From Demequinaceae bacterium (GTDB taxonomy: Bacteria; Actinomycetota; Actinomycetes; Actinomycetales; Demequinaceae), in NCBI GenBank assembly GCA_011524475.1, contig WTKG01000132.1:1-6202 (forward strand): a stretch of DNA of 6,202 nucleotides, given 5' to 3'. Numbering within the stretch: the stretch's first letter is position 1; the number at the start of each line of letters is the position of its first letter. Made by a program: the position numbers and the translations under genes. The notes beneath the pieces are model-generated. The model saw nothing but the letters and a program-made list of their open reading frames with translations, did not search any database and was not told the DNA's origin. Below, piece by piece: positions 1-6,202 of the stretch.

Positions 1-56
1 GTTCAGGTCCGTGTGCCTTCACGGGCGTGGGGGTTCGACTCCCCCCTCGCGCACCA
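1..56 (+). tRNA. tRNA-Leu (anticodon CAG), 3' portion, cut by window start
   Basis: The sequence starts at the last base of the 5' anticodon stem. The loop TTCAGGT at 2-8 places the anticodon CAG at 4-6, followed by the 3' anticodon stem CCGTG (9-13). Bases 14-28 form a long class II variable arm with a short GCC/GGC stem. The T arm is GGGGG (29-33), loop TTCGACT (34-40), CCCCC (41-45). The acceptor strand is CTCGCGC (46-52), with discriminator A53 and an encoded CCA at 54-56. A long variable arm with discriminator A and anticodon CAG indicates leucine. The 5' half (acceptor, D arm, 5' anticodon stem) lies outside the window. The expected 5' acceptor strand would be GCGCGAG. Confidence 0.93.
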
Positions 57-62
57 TATGTA

Positions 63-98
63 CGAGCCCACCCTGGGGGGCTCGGGTATCTATTTTTT
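63..98 (+). terminator. Probable intrinsic terminator of the tRNA-Leu gene
   Basis: CGAGCCC (63-69) pairs perfectly with GGGCTCG (78-84) around an 8-nt loop, giving a GC-rich 7-bp stem. It is followed by a U-rich stretch that ends in six T residues (93-98). The position, just after the tRNA CCA end, fits termination of the tRNA transcript. The weak point is that the T run starts 8 nt after the stem, although T residues at 87, 89 and 91 lie between. Read on the - strand, the same stem follows the glycosyltransferase stop codon but has no U tract after it, so it would at best be a weak terminator there. Confidence 0.55.
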
Positions 99-1100
99 GG
101 CTGCTCTGCTGCGCTGCTTGGACTTTTTTTGCGGATGTCGGGCGAATGCAGGTGAGACTGCCGGGCCATATTGACGTTCTCGCTCGCGCTCCAGCTGTTC
201 TTCTTGCAGGATTCTGTTTGTTTTCATGAGGTCACTGAGAACCCCTAATGCAACGGACAGCAAAGCGGCGACGAGGAACGTTGTGCCCAAAATTAGTGAC
301 TGAATGTGGTTCCCGGTGTCCCCTAGAGCTTGGAGGATGAGGAAGCGCACGAAAGGCGTCAGGCCCGCGAGACCAAAAACTAGAGCCAAGGTGGCAAAAA
401 TCGTCCACGGTTTAAACATGATGTATGAGCGCATGATTGCTTGACCCGACTTGAGCATGTGTTCAAAGATGTTCGAAAACAGCCGAGATTCCCGGGTCTT
501 GGGATTAGTGTCTACTGCTACAGAAGCGATGGCTAGGCGTTTGTTGCCTGCTTGGATGATGGTCTCCATGCAGTAGGAAAATTTGGTGACGATGTTCAGT
601 CGGTACAACGAATATTTGGAGTAGGCGCGGAATCCGGAAGCGGCGTCTGGCAGTTTTGTTCCCGCCGCACGATTTACCACCCACGAACCGATGCGTTGCA
701 TGAGCTTCTTGAATGCTGAAAAGTGGGCGACTTTTTGGGTTTGACGATCACCGATGACGATGTCCGCCTCCCCCGCCACAATGGGCGCCACGAGGTCGGG
801 GATGCGTTCTTGCGGATATTGGTTATCTCCATCGGTATTAACCACAATGTCAGCGCCGTGGGCAAGCGCGTACTCCACCCCATCCCGGAAAGACCTCGCT
901 AACCCCATATTCCGTGTGTGGAATACGAAGTGTTTCACTCCGAGGCCCCGCGCAACTTCCACAGTGCGATCGCTTGAGCCATCGTCGACCACAAGCCATT
1001 CCACCGAATCCACACCGGGGATTTTTTTTGGCATGGTGGCAAACACCAGAGGAAGTGTCTCTTCCTCGTTCAGGCATGGAACTTGAATAAATACTTTCAC
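90..1100 (-). CDS. Family 2 glycosyltransferase, polyprenyl-phosphate sugar transferase type, membrane-anchored
   Basis: The 336-residue protein has an N-terminal GT-A (GT2) domain: start VPCLNEE near residues 7-13, VVDDGSSD at 37-44, RNMGLARS at 63-70, the DXD-like metal/nucleotide-sugar motif NTDGDNQ at 88-94, and SGFRAYS at 155-161. Two hydrophobic segments follow, at about 232-256 and 268-290, then a charged tail rich in Glu/Arg (299-310) ending in Lys/Arg. This matches the DPM1/GtrB-like architecture: a cytoplasmic catalytic domain, anchored in the membrane, that moves a sugar from a nucleotide donor onto a polyprenyl phosphate for cell-envelope glycans. The specific sugar and acceptor cannot be read from sequence. 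The start is GTG at 1100-1098: AGAGGAA lies 4 nt upstream, and the family homology begins immediately (KVFIQVP). The longer ATG start at 1184 would add 28 residues without family character. The gene converges on the tRNA-Leu and diverges from the UPF0339 gene. Confidence 0.9.
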   Translation of the reverse strand: MKVFIQVPCLNEEETLPLVFATMPKKIPGVDSVEWLVVDDGSSDRTVEVARGLGVKHFVFHTRNMGLARSFRDGVEYALAHGADIVVNTDGDNQYPQERIPDLVAPIVAGEADIVIGDRQTQKVAHFSAFKKLMQRIGSWVVNRAAGTKLPDAASGFRAYSKYSLYRLNIVTKFSYCMETIIQAGNKRLAIASVAVDTNPKTRESRLFSNIFEHMLKSGQAIMRSYIMFKPWTIFATLALVFGLAGLTPFVRFLILQALGDTGNHIQSLILGTTFLVAALLSVALGVLSDLMKTNRILQEEQLERERERQYGPAVSPAFARHPQKKSKQRSRAAKK

Positions 1101-1104
1101 GGGC

Positions 1105-1111
1105 TTCCTCT
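1105..1111 (-). promoter_or_regulatory. Ribosome binding site of the glycosyltransferase (decides GTG start)
   Basis: On the - strand, AGAGGAA is followed by GCCC and then GTG at 1100-1098. It is a good Shine-Dalgarno match at normal spacing, and the conserved GT2 fold begins right after this GTG. It supports the shorter start over the upstream ATG at 1184. Confidence 0.75.
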
Positions 1112-1200
1112 GTGTGTACTGAAGATGTCTCCACACTATCGCGCAGACACAAGTCCCGTGATGCGCGAGAGCATCTCTAGCCAACGTAGCTTCCCCCTCA

Positions 1201-1206
1201 TAGGAT
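1201..1206 (+). promoter_or_regulatory. Possible -10 element for the UPF0339 (and gcv) transcript
   Basis: TAGGAT fits the TANNNT actinobacterial -10 pattern and would give a start near 1213, leaving a short leader that contains the Shine-Dalgarno at 1224-1227. No recognisable -35 hexamer lies 16-19 bp upstream, so this is only a candidate. Confidence 0.25.
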
Positions 1207-1223
1207 GCACAGTGTCAACTAAA

Positions 1224-1227
1224 GGAG
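1224..1227 (+). promoter_or_regulatory. Ribosome binding site of the UPF0339 gene
   Basis: GGAG, within AAAGGAGAGA, lies 6 nt before the ATG at 1234. This is the best Shine-Dalgarno in the window and supports the short gene downstream being real. Confidence 0.8.
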
Positions 1228-1233
1228 AGAACG

Positions 1234-1410
1234 ATGAAGTTCACGATTCAAAAAAGCAAGAAGAACGGCCAGTTCTGGTTCCGTATTGTGTCCTCAAACG
1301 GTCAGATTTTGGCGAGTTCTGAGTTGTACAAGCAGAAGGCGTCCGCGCACAACGCCATTGAGTCGATTCAGGCTCAGGCGGGTAGTGCTCCGGTAATCGA
1401 CGAAACATAG
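1234..1410 (+). CDS. UPF0339 / DUF1508 family small protein (YegP-like, single repeat)
   Basis: This 58-residue ORF starts at ATG 1234 and stops at TAG 1408-1410. The family signature runs through the whole protein: beta strands with KNGQFWFRI (10-18), SSNGQILASSELY (20-32), a K-x-x-A helix KASAHNAIESIQ (35-46) and the terminal PVIDET (53-58). Family members carry one or two copies of this roughly 50-residue module. E. coli YegP has two; this protein has one, which is a normal form. The biochemical function of the family is not established. It lies 41 bp upstream of gcvP on the same strand and may share its transcript. Identification rests on recognising the motif pattern by eye. Confidence 0.88.
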   Translation: MKFTIQKSKKNGQFWFRIVSSNGQILASSELYKQKASAHNAIESIQAQAGSAPVIDET

Positions 1411-1421
1411 TCGTCGTGCCG

Positions 1422-1436
1422 CGCCCATAGCGGGCG
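1422..1436 (+). other. Short GC-rich hairpin between UPF0339 and gcvP
   Basis: CGCCC (1422-1426) pairs with GGGCG (1432-1436) around a 5-nt loop in the 41-bp gap. No U run follows, so an intrinsic terminator is unlikely. It may be chance in GC-rich DNA, or a weak processing or attenuating structure. Confidence 0.3.
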
Positions 1437-1451
1437 AATCTACGCCACAAT

Positions 1452-4310
1452 ATGTCGGTGACCTCGTTTTCTCGTCGCCATATTGGTACTGACCCTCGGG
1501 CTCAGCGCGCCATGCTCGCTGAGGTGGGGTATGCAAGTGCGGCGGAACTTGTCGAGGCGGCACTTCCTCCCGCAGTTTTTGATGGAGTGCCGCTCGACCT
1601 TCCCCCCGCGGTGTCAGAATTTGAAACGTTAAGGCGCCTTCAAGGTTTTGCGCAACGAAATCAGGCCATGATTCAAATGATTGGCCAGGGGTATTCGGAC
1701 ACGGTCACCCCCAATGTCATCAAGCGATACCTTTTAGAGAACCCCGCCTGGTACACCGCGTATACCCCCTATCAAGCAGAGATCTCTCAGGGTCGCCTTG
1801 AGGCGTTGTTGTTGTTCCAGACGATGGTTTCTGATCTCACGGCTTTGCCAACTGCGGGGGCATCTTTGTTGGATGAGGCAACTGCTGTCTCTGAGGCGAT
1901 GTTGCTCATGCGTCGCGCAGTCACGCACGACGGGGTGGTGATCCTTGATGCAGAGTGTTTACCTCAATCCATCGCGGTGGCACAGGCGCAAGCAGAAGCA
2001 CTGGGTCAAGAAGTCCGTGTGGAAGACATCTCTTCTGACTGGAAGGCTCCTGACAATCTTGTAGGGCTTGTCATTCAACAGCCCGGTCTTTCAGGTGTGG
2101 TTCGGGACATCGAGCCCATCATTACCGCGGCACATGAGGCAGGTGGCTTGGTCACTGTTGCCGCAGACATCCTGTCTCTCACGCTCATCACACCTCCCGG
2201 GGAACAGGGTGCAGATATTGCTGTGGGATCTACCCAAAGGCTTGGAGTTCCACTCTTCTTCGGTGGCCCCCACGCCGCTTATATGGCGGTTCGCGAAGGG
2301 TTAGAGCGGCAACTCCCGGGAAGGCTCGTAGGGGTCTCGGTCGACGCAGATGGTGCTCCGGCATACCGCCTTGCTCTGCAAACACGGGAACAACATATTC
2401 GACGAGACCGGGCGACCTCGAACATTTGCACCGCGCAGTCTCTGCTCGCAGTTACAGCCGCGATGTATGCGGTGTTCCACGGACCCGAAGGATTGCGCGA
2501 AATCGCGGCTCGTATTCACGCTCATGCAGTGTCTCTGGCAGACACGCTCCGTGCAGCAGGTGTGCAGGTGAAGCATGAGGCTTTCTTTGACACCGTTATT
2601 GCGGTGGTCCCCGGGGGAGCGGAATCCGTGATGATGCGATGTGCAGCGGAAGGCATCAACGTGCGTCGGGTAGGTGACGACGAGATTGCCATGTCATGTG
2701 ACGAAATCACCACTGCTCAGGTGATTGGCACATTAGTTGCCGCCATCACTGCCACCACCCGTGAGTGGGTAGAAGTCAGTCCCGGAGTTGCCATCCCTCG
2801 CGAACTTCGTCGCCGTACGCCGTACCTGGAGCACGAGAGTTTCCACTCGTATCACTCGGAGACAGAACTCATGCGATTCCTGCGTCGCTTGGGGGACCGA
2901 GACCTCGCGTTGGATCGAACCATGATTCCGCTGGGATCCTGCACGATGAAGTTGAATTCCGCGATCGAAATGGCGGCAATTACGTGGCCAGGTTTTGCCT
3001 CCATCCACCCGTTCGCCCCCTCCGATCAAACAGAGGGTTGGCGGGATCTCATCGCCGAACTTGAGTCATGGCTTGCGGAAATCACTGGATATGCGGCCGT
3101 TTCTGTTCAACCCAATGCAGGTTCACGAGGTGAATACGCTGCGCTCTTGGCAATACGTAGCTATCACGTGGATCGAGGCCAAAAACAGCGAAAAGTGTGC
3201 TTGATCCCAGATTCAGCGCACGGCACGAACGCGGCTTCTGCTGTGTTGGCTGGCATGACTGTCAAGGTGGTCGCGACCCGCGACGATGGAGAAATTGACC
3301 TAGACAATTTGCGGGAAGTTTTGGCGGCGCACGAGGACACGGTTGCCGCAATCATGCTTACCTATCCCTCCACTCATGGCGTGTATGAGACTGAGATCAC
3401 CGAAATTTGCGACCTCGTGCATGCTGCAGGCGGTCAAGTGTTTATTGATGGAGCGAATCTCAATGCTTTGGTTGGCGTTGCCAAGCCAGGGCATTTTGGT
3501 GGGGACGCGTCTCATCTGAACTTACATAAAACATTCGCCATCCCTCATGGCGGTGGTGGCCCAGGCGTGGGCCCTGTTGCGGTGGCAGAACACCTCATCC
3601 CGTATCTTCCAGGGCTGCGTCAGACCATTCAACGCCCAGAAGAACTTGCCCGCGCGGGCGCTCCCGTCAGTGCCGCACCGTATGGGTCTGCCGGAGTCTT
3701 ACCTATTTCCTGGGCATATATTCAGTTGCTAGGTGGCTCTGGTCTCACAGACTCCACTCGCGCAGCTGTCCTCGCAGCCAATTATGTTGCAGTGAAACTG
3801 AATCCCCATTTTCCCGTGCTGTTCACAGGCCCGAGTGGTCTGGTAGCGCATGAGTGCATTGTTGACATTCGTCCTCTCACCGCTAGTACCGGTGTGACGG
3901 CGGAAGACATCGCCAAGAGGCTTATCGACTTTGGCATCCACGCTCCCACGATGAGTTTTCCCGTGGCCGGAACTTTAATGATCGAGCCGACAGAGTCAGA
4001 GAACCTCGGTGAGATTGATCGCTTTATTGAAGCAATGGTGACTATCCGCAAAGAAATTTCGGATATCGAGGAAGGTCACATCACAGTCGAGAATTCTCCA
4101 CTCCGGCACGCCCCTCACACTGCTGCGGCCGTGGTATCGGACGACTGGAAAGCGGAATATTCACGCGAGCAGGCAGCTTTTCCCGTCTCCACACTTCGTC
4201 AAGACAAGTACTGGCCTCCCGTGAGTCGTATCGACAACGCTCATGGAGACCGAAATTTGGTGTGCACTTGCCCTCCCCTGGACGTTATTGCCGCAAAGAC
4301 CGATTCATGA
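1452..4310 (+). CDS. gcvP: Glycine dehydrogenase (decarboxylating), P protein of the glycine cleavage system
   Basis: GcvP is the PLP-dependent enzyme that decarboxylates glycine and transfers the aminomethyl group to the lipoyl arm of GcvH in the cytoplasm. The product has 952 residues, close to the 957 of E. coli GcvP, so it is the fused single-chain form rather than split GcvPA/GcvPB. Landmarks are RRHIGTD at 8-14, [12 protein letters not shown] at 104-115 and SLLDEAT at 138-144 in the N half; then SCTMKLN at 496-502, the PLP-lysine motif LHKTF with Lys693, and a glycine-rich loop just after it. The C-terminal [11 protein letters not shown] block is also present. All key elements seem intact. 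ATG 1452 is chosen because the frame opens only at 1431 and the family N-terminus follows directly, but no Shine-Dalgarno precedes it; GTG 1458 is an alternative. The stop codon overlaps the gcvT start. Confidence 0.97.
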   Translation: MSVTSFSRRHIGTDPRAQRAMLAEVGYASAAELVEAALPPAVFDGVPLDLPPAVSEFETLRRLQGFAQRNQAMIQMIGQGYSDTVTPNVIKRYLLENPAWYTAYTPYQAEISQGRLEALLLFQTMVSDLTALPTAGASLLDEATAVSEAMLLMRRAVTHDGVVILDAECLPQSIAVAQAQAEALGQEVRVEDISSDWKAPDNLVGLVIQQPGLSGVVRDIEPIITAAHEAGGLVTVAADILSLTLITPPGEQGADIAVGSTQRLGVPLFFGGPHAAYMAVREGLERQLPGRLVGVSVDADGAPAYRLALQTREQHIRRDRATSNICTAQSLLAVTAAMYAVFHGPEGLREIAARIHAHAVSLADTLRAAGVQVKHEAFFDTVIAVVPGGAESVMMRCAAEGINVRRVGDDEIAMSCDEITTAQVIGTLVAAITATTREWVEVSPGVAIPRELRRRTPYLEHESFHSYHSETELMRFLRRLGDRDLALDRTMIPLGSCTMKLNSAIEMAAITWPGFASIHPFAPSDQTEGWRDLIAELESWLAEITGYAAVSVQPNAGSRGEYAALLAIRSYHVDRGQKQRKVCLIPDSAHGTNAASAVLAGMTVKVVATRDDGEIDLDNLREVLAAHEDTVAAIMLTYPSTHGVYETEITEICDLVHAAGGQVFIDGANLNALVGVAKPGHFGGDASHLNLHKTFAIPHGGGGPGVGPVAVAEHLIPYLPGLRQTIQRPEELARAGAPVSAAPYGSAGVLPISWAYIQLLGGSGLTDSTRAAVLAANYVAVKLNPHFPVLFTGPSGLVAHECIVDIRPLTASTGVTAEDIAKRLIDFGIHAPTMSFPVAGTLMIEPTESENLGEIDRFIEAMVTIRKEISDIEEGHITVENSPLRHAPHTAAAVVSDDWKAEYSREQAAFPVSTLRQDKYWPPVSRIDNAHGDRNLVCTCPPLDVIAAKTDS

Positions 4311-5485
4311 CGTCTCCAGGCTCCTCAGCGCTCTCTCCGCTGGATGCCCAGCATCGGGCACTGGACGCCACGTTAACGGAGTTTGCAGGATGGTCCATGC
4401 CGCTGCGATACGGATCCCAGATTGCCGAGCACGAGGCCGTACGCCGCAACGTTGGACTATTTGATGTCAGTCACATGGCACAGATTCGTCTTACCGGGAC
4501 TCAAGTCGTTGCCGGGTTGGAGTGGTCACTCACAGGCCTCTTTGCCGACATGCCTGTGGGAAGAGCAAAATATTCTTTGCTCTGTAACGCTCGCGGAGGT
4601 GTAGTAGATGATCTGATTGTCTACCGCACCGGGGTCACCGACTTTCTGGTGATTGCGAATGCAGGGAACCGGGCCGTGGTCGTGACAGAGCTTCTTGAGC
4701 GGTGTGAATCATTCGATGTGCAGGTGGAGGATGTTTCCGACGCGTATGCGCTTCTTGCAGTGCAGGGTCCTCGTGCACAAGAACTTCTTGAAGATGTGGT
4801 GACCGACAGCTCCGTCCGCCCCCGTGAAGCACGGTACTTCTCGTGTCACGACGTGACGATGGAAGGACAAGTAGGTGCTTGGGTGGCCCGTACGGGCTAC
4901 ACCGGTGAAGACGGCTTCGAAATCTTGGTTGCCGCGGAACATGCACCACACGTGTGGGACGTACTGCTGGCGCGAGGGGGCGCCTATGGGATTCTGCCGT
5001 GTGGTCTTGCCGCACGCGACTCCTTGCGCCTGGAGGCGGGAATGCCTCTGCACGGGGCTGAACTCACTCCGGAAAGAGACCCTTTCAGTGCAGGCCTTCA
5101 CTGGGCAGTGAAACTCACTCGCGCTACCGGTGACCCCCACGAATGTGTCGGGGCAGAAGCTCTTACGGAGGCATCAGTTGCGCTGGAAAGCTGGCGTGAG
5201 CAACCGCAGAACGCCCCTGTAGACGCGCGCATATTGGTGGGTCTGCTCGGCAATGGCCGCCGGGCTGCACGGACCGGATACGACGTCCGCACTCTTGACG
5301 GTGTTGCCGTGGGCCACATCACTTCGGGGGTGCCTTCTCCCACGCTTGGACAGCAAATCGCTATGGCCTATGTGCATCCGGCTGTGGCCTCACCAGGGAC
5401 CGTGCTTCATGTGGATGTACGCGGTCGTGACGAGGTCATGGAGGTCCACCCTCTACCCTTGTACACAAGGCCCGATCGAACGTAA
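4307..5485 (+). CDS. gcvT: Aminomethyltransferase, T protein of the glycine cleavage system
   Basis: GcvT takes the aminomethyl group carried by GcvH, releases ammonia and forms 5,10-methylene-tetrahydrofolate. The 392-residue product contains LFDVSHMAQ at 51-59, [11 protein letters not shown] at 97-107 with Asp101 at the position of the family catalytic aspartate, [11 protein letters not shown] at 195-205, and [15 protein letters not shown] at 236-250. The C-terminal barrel motif GHITSG at 336-341 is followed by SPTL and IAMAYV. The length is slightly above the roughly 360-375 typical of the family, partly because of a short N-terminal extension before the conserved LDAQHRAL. The start is ATG 4307, whose ATGA overlaps the gcvP stop by 4 nt, implying translational coupling. 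An in-frame GTG at 4262 would add 15 residues inside gcvP and is unlikely. Confidence 0.96.
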   Translation: MTSPGSSALSPLDAQHRALDATLTEFAGWSMPLRYGSQIAEHEAVRRNVGLFDVSHMAQIRLTGTQVVAGLEWSLTGLFADMPVGRAKYSLLCNARGGVVDDLIVYRTGVTDFLVIANAGNRAVVVTELLERCESFDVQVEDVSDAYALLAVQGPRAQELLEDVVTDSSVRPREARYFSCHDVTMEGQVGAWVARTGYTGEDGFEILVAAEHAPHVWDVLLARGGAYGILPCGLAARDSLRLEAGMPLHGAELTPERDPFSAGLHWAVKLTRATGDPHECVGAEALTEASVALESWREQPQNAPVDARILVGLLGNGRRAARTGYDVRTLDGVAVGHITSGVPSPTLGQQIAMAYVHPAVASPGTVLHVDVRGRDEVMEVHPLPLYTRPDRT

Positions 5486-5490
5486 GGTCA

Positions 5491-5504
5491 CTGCGCTCGC
5501 GCAG
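5491..5504 (+). other. Stem-loop in the gcvT-gcvH gap
   Basis: CTGCG (5491-5495) pairs with CGCAG (5500-5504) around the tetraloop CTCG. Two further flanking pairs, T5488-A5507 and C5489-G5506, follow beyond one mismatch. It ends only a few bases before the gcvH Shine-Dalgarno. There is no U tract, so it is not a terminator. An mRNA-stability or translation-tuning element is possible. Confidence 0.35.
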
Positions 5505-5510
5505 GACGGG

Positions 5511-5515
5511 AAAGG
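5511..5515 (+). promoter_or_regulatory. Ribosome binding site of gcvH
   Basis: AAAGG, within GGGAAAGGTG, lies 6 nt before ATG 5522. gcvH thus has its own clear Shine-Dalgarno, in contrast to gcvP, and can be translated independently of the upstream gene. Confidence 0.65.
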
Positions 5516-5521
5516 TGCATC

Positions 5522-5902
5522 ATGTCTGAGGTTCCTGGAGATCTGAAATATTCCGCTGAGCATGAATGGGTGCGCGGAGAGGCTTCTGAAGGAAGCGAAG
5601 TAACCGTGGGCATCACTGCCTATGCGGCTGAGGCTCTCGGAGATGTTGTCTATGCCGAACTCCCTGCGGTGGGTGCCACAGTTGAGGCAGGGGTGGTATG
5701 TGGAGAGCTGGAATCCACCAAAGCAGTCTCCGAACTTTTTTCTCCCGTGGGGGGCACAGTGACGGTCGTCAACGATGCGCTTACCGCAACTCCGGAAACC
5801 ATTAATGCGGATCCCTTTGGTGAGGCGTGGCTCTTTAAAGTGAAGGTATCTGCGGCGGCAGAACTGCTGGATGCCGAACAATACACGGCACTGATTTCTT
5901 AA
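5522..5902 (+). CDS. gcvH: Glycine cleavage system H protein (lipoyl carrier)
   Basis: GcvH is the mobile lipoylated carrier that shuttles the aminomethyl intermediate between P, T and L proteins. The 126-residue product is the normal family length. It opens with LKYSAEHEWVR (8-18), continues with VGITAYAAEALGDVVYAELP (29-48), and holds the lipoylation site in GELESTKAVSEL (61-72) with Lys67 as the modified residue. SPVGGTV (74-80), VNDAL (83-87), PETIN (91-95) and DPFGEAWLFKV (97-107) complete the lipoyl fold. All hallmark residues are present, so it should be functional if the host has lipoate ligase or LipA/LipB activity, which is encoded elsewhere. It follows gcvT after a 36-bp gap and precedes the Nudix gene by 10 bp. 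Confidence 0.97.
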   Translation: MSEVPGDLKYSAEHEWVRGEASEGSEVTVGITAYAAEALGDVVYAELPAVGATVEAGVVCGELESTKAVSELFSPVGGTVTVVNDALTATPETINADPFGEAWLFKVKVSAAAELLDAEQYTALIS

Positions 5903-5912
5903 GAGCTCTCTT

Positions 5913-6202
5913 ATGAGCGAGGCCATCCTCGTCGTTGGTGCAGCGATTGTGGACAATGCGGAACTTCCCCGCACATTGCTTGCCGCCCGTCGTAATTCTC
6001 CTCACGAGGTAGCGGGCAGATGGGAGTTCCCTGGGGGCAAGGTGGAGTCGGGAGAGTCTCCGGAGGCGGCGCTGAGACGTGAACTTGTCGAAGAACTGGG
6101 CGTTGACATCGCCTTGGGTGACGAACTTAGGGGTCCACAAACATATGGAGAGGGTGTTCACGGTGGGGTGATTGGCCCAGCATGGCCCTTGCCTTCGCGC
6201 CG
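5913..6202 (+). CDS. Nudix hydrolase, MutT-like (partial, 3' end beyond window)
   Basis: The ORF starts at ATG 5913 and stays open to the window edge, giving 96 residues plus two bases. It carries a complete Nudix box, G-x5-E-x7-REUxEExGU: Gly42, Glu48, then REL (56-58), EE (60-61) and GV (63-64), the site that binds metal and pyrophosphate. Upstream, WEFPGGKVE (37-45) and an N-terminal strand AILVVGAAIVD (4-14) are typical of MutT-type (deoxy)nucleoside triphosphate pyrophosphohydrolases, which remove oxidised nucleotides such as 8-oxo-dGTP. The exact substrate cannot be assigned from sequence. The Shine-Dalgarno is weak (AAGAG at 5901-5905, partly overlapping the gcvH stop), so coupled translation with gcvH is plausible. 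Confidence 0.9.
   Translation, partial: MSEAILVVGAAIVDNAELPRTLLAARRNSPHEVAGRWEFPGGKVESGESPEAALRRELVEELGVDIALGDELRGPQTYGEGVHGGVIGPAWPLPSR

Larger units (their letters stand above)
1101..1233. other. Divergent intergenic region with imperfect inverted repeat
   Basis: This 133-bp stretch separates the - strand glycosyltransferase from the + strand UPF0339 gene, so it should hold both promoters. Its clearest structure is an inverted repeat, TCGCGCA (1139-1145) against TGCGCGA (1162-1168). It extends outward with one mismatch to 1136 and 1171 and inward by CAC (1148-1150) pairing with GTG (1158-1160). No T run follows on either strand, so it does not look like a terminator. An operator or a structured leader is possible. 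I see no strong sigma-70 -35/-10 pair on either strand. Confidence 0.5.

Noticed and set aside
1..56. tRNA-Leu 3' end as an integration (att) site
   Set aside because: tRNA 3' ends are frequent att sites, but there is no integrase, no repeat of the tRNA 3' sequence elsewhere in the window, and the downstream genes are housekeeping in character.
1101..1184. N-terminal 28-residue extension of the glycosyltransferase from ATG 1184
   Set aside because: The GTG at 1100 has a good Shine-Dalgarno and begins exactly at the conserved GT2 N-terminus. The extension has no family-like sequence and would run through the inverted repeat.
4635..5140. Two overlapping - strand open frames of 126 and 143 codons inside gcvT
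   Set aside because: Both are antisense to a fully conserved gcvT, overlap each other in different frames, and have arginine/histidine-rich composition typical of shadow frames in GC-rich DNA.
1452..5902. Possible novel multi-gene system in the + strand cluster
   Set aside because: The three genes are clear full-length P, T and H proteins with all catalytic and carrier residues, i.e. the standard glycine cleavage system, and no unexplained gene lies between them.
5901..5912. Palindrome AGAGCTCT at the gcvH-Nudix junction as an operator
   Set aside because: Only 8 bp long, between two closely packed co-directional genes with no sign of a promoter. Such palindromes are expected by chance.
5453..5974. 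Open frame of 173 codons on the - strand opposite gcvH
   Set aside because: It lies entirely antisense to gcvH and the gene junctions, and has no recognisable domain. gcvH on the other strand has every hallmark residue, so this is a shadow frame.

Overview
The window looks like ordinary chromosomal DNA from a moderately GC-rich actinobacterium. I infer this from the gcvP-gcvT-gcvH order, a solitary UPF0339 protein of the kind common in Actinobacteria, the sequence style of the glycine decarboxylase, and the tRNA-Leu(CAG). Order within Micrococcales/Actinomycetales is a guess; genus cannot be judged from this sequence. There are no signs of phage, transposon, CRISPR array or recent transfer.

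Layout. Bases 1-56 are the 3' part of a tRNA-Leu (anticodon CAG) on the + strand, followed by a hairpin and U-rich stretch. Converging on it from the - strand (90-1100) is a membrane-anchored family 2 glycosyltransferase; its last codons and stop lie inside the tRNA terminator. A 133-bp divergent intergenic region (1101-1233) contains a marked imperfect inverted repeat. To its right, on the + strand, are a 58-residue UPF0339/DUF1508 (YegP-like) protein (1234-1410), then gcvP (1452-4310), gcvT (4307-5485), gcvH (5522-5902) and the start of a Nudix hydrolase of the MutT type (5913 to beyond the window end).

The three gcv genes encode the P, T and H proteins of the glycine cleavage system. P decarboxylates glycine and loads the aminomethyl group onto the lipoyl arm of H. 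T releases ammonia and passes the one-carbon unit to tetrahydrofolate. The fourth component, dihydrolipoamide dehydrogenase (L), is not here; it is normally supplied from another locus. gcvP and gcvT overlap by ATGA, and all gaps from UPF0339 to the Nudix gene are 41 bp or less, so all five genes could form one transcription unit.

I found no convincing undescribed system. The points worth a second look are small: the inverted repeat in the divergent region, a GC-rich stem-loop just before the gcvH ribosome binding site, the absence of a Shine-Dalgarno sequence before gcvP, the lack of a recognisable glycine riboswitch, and the overlap of a tRNA terminator with a protein-coding 3' end.
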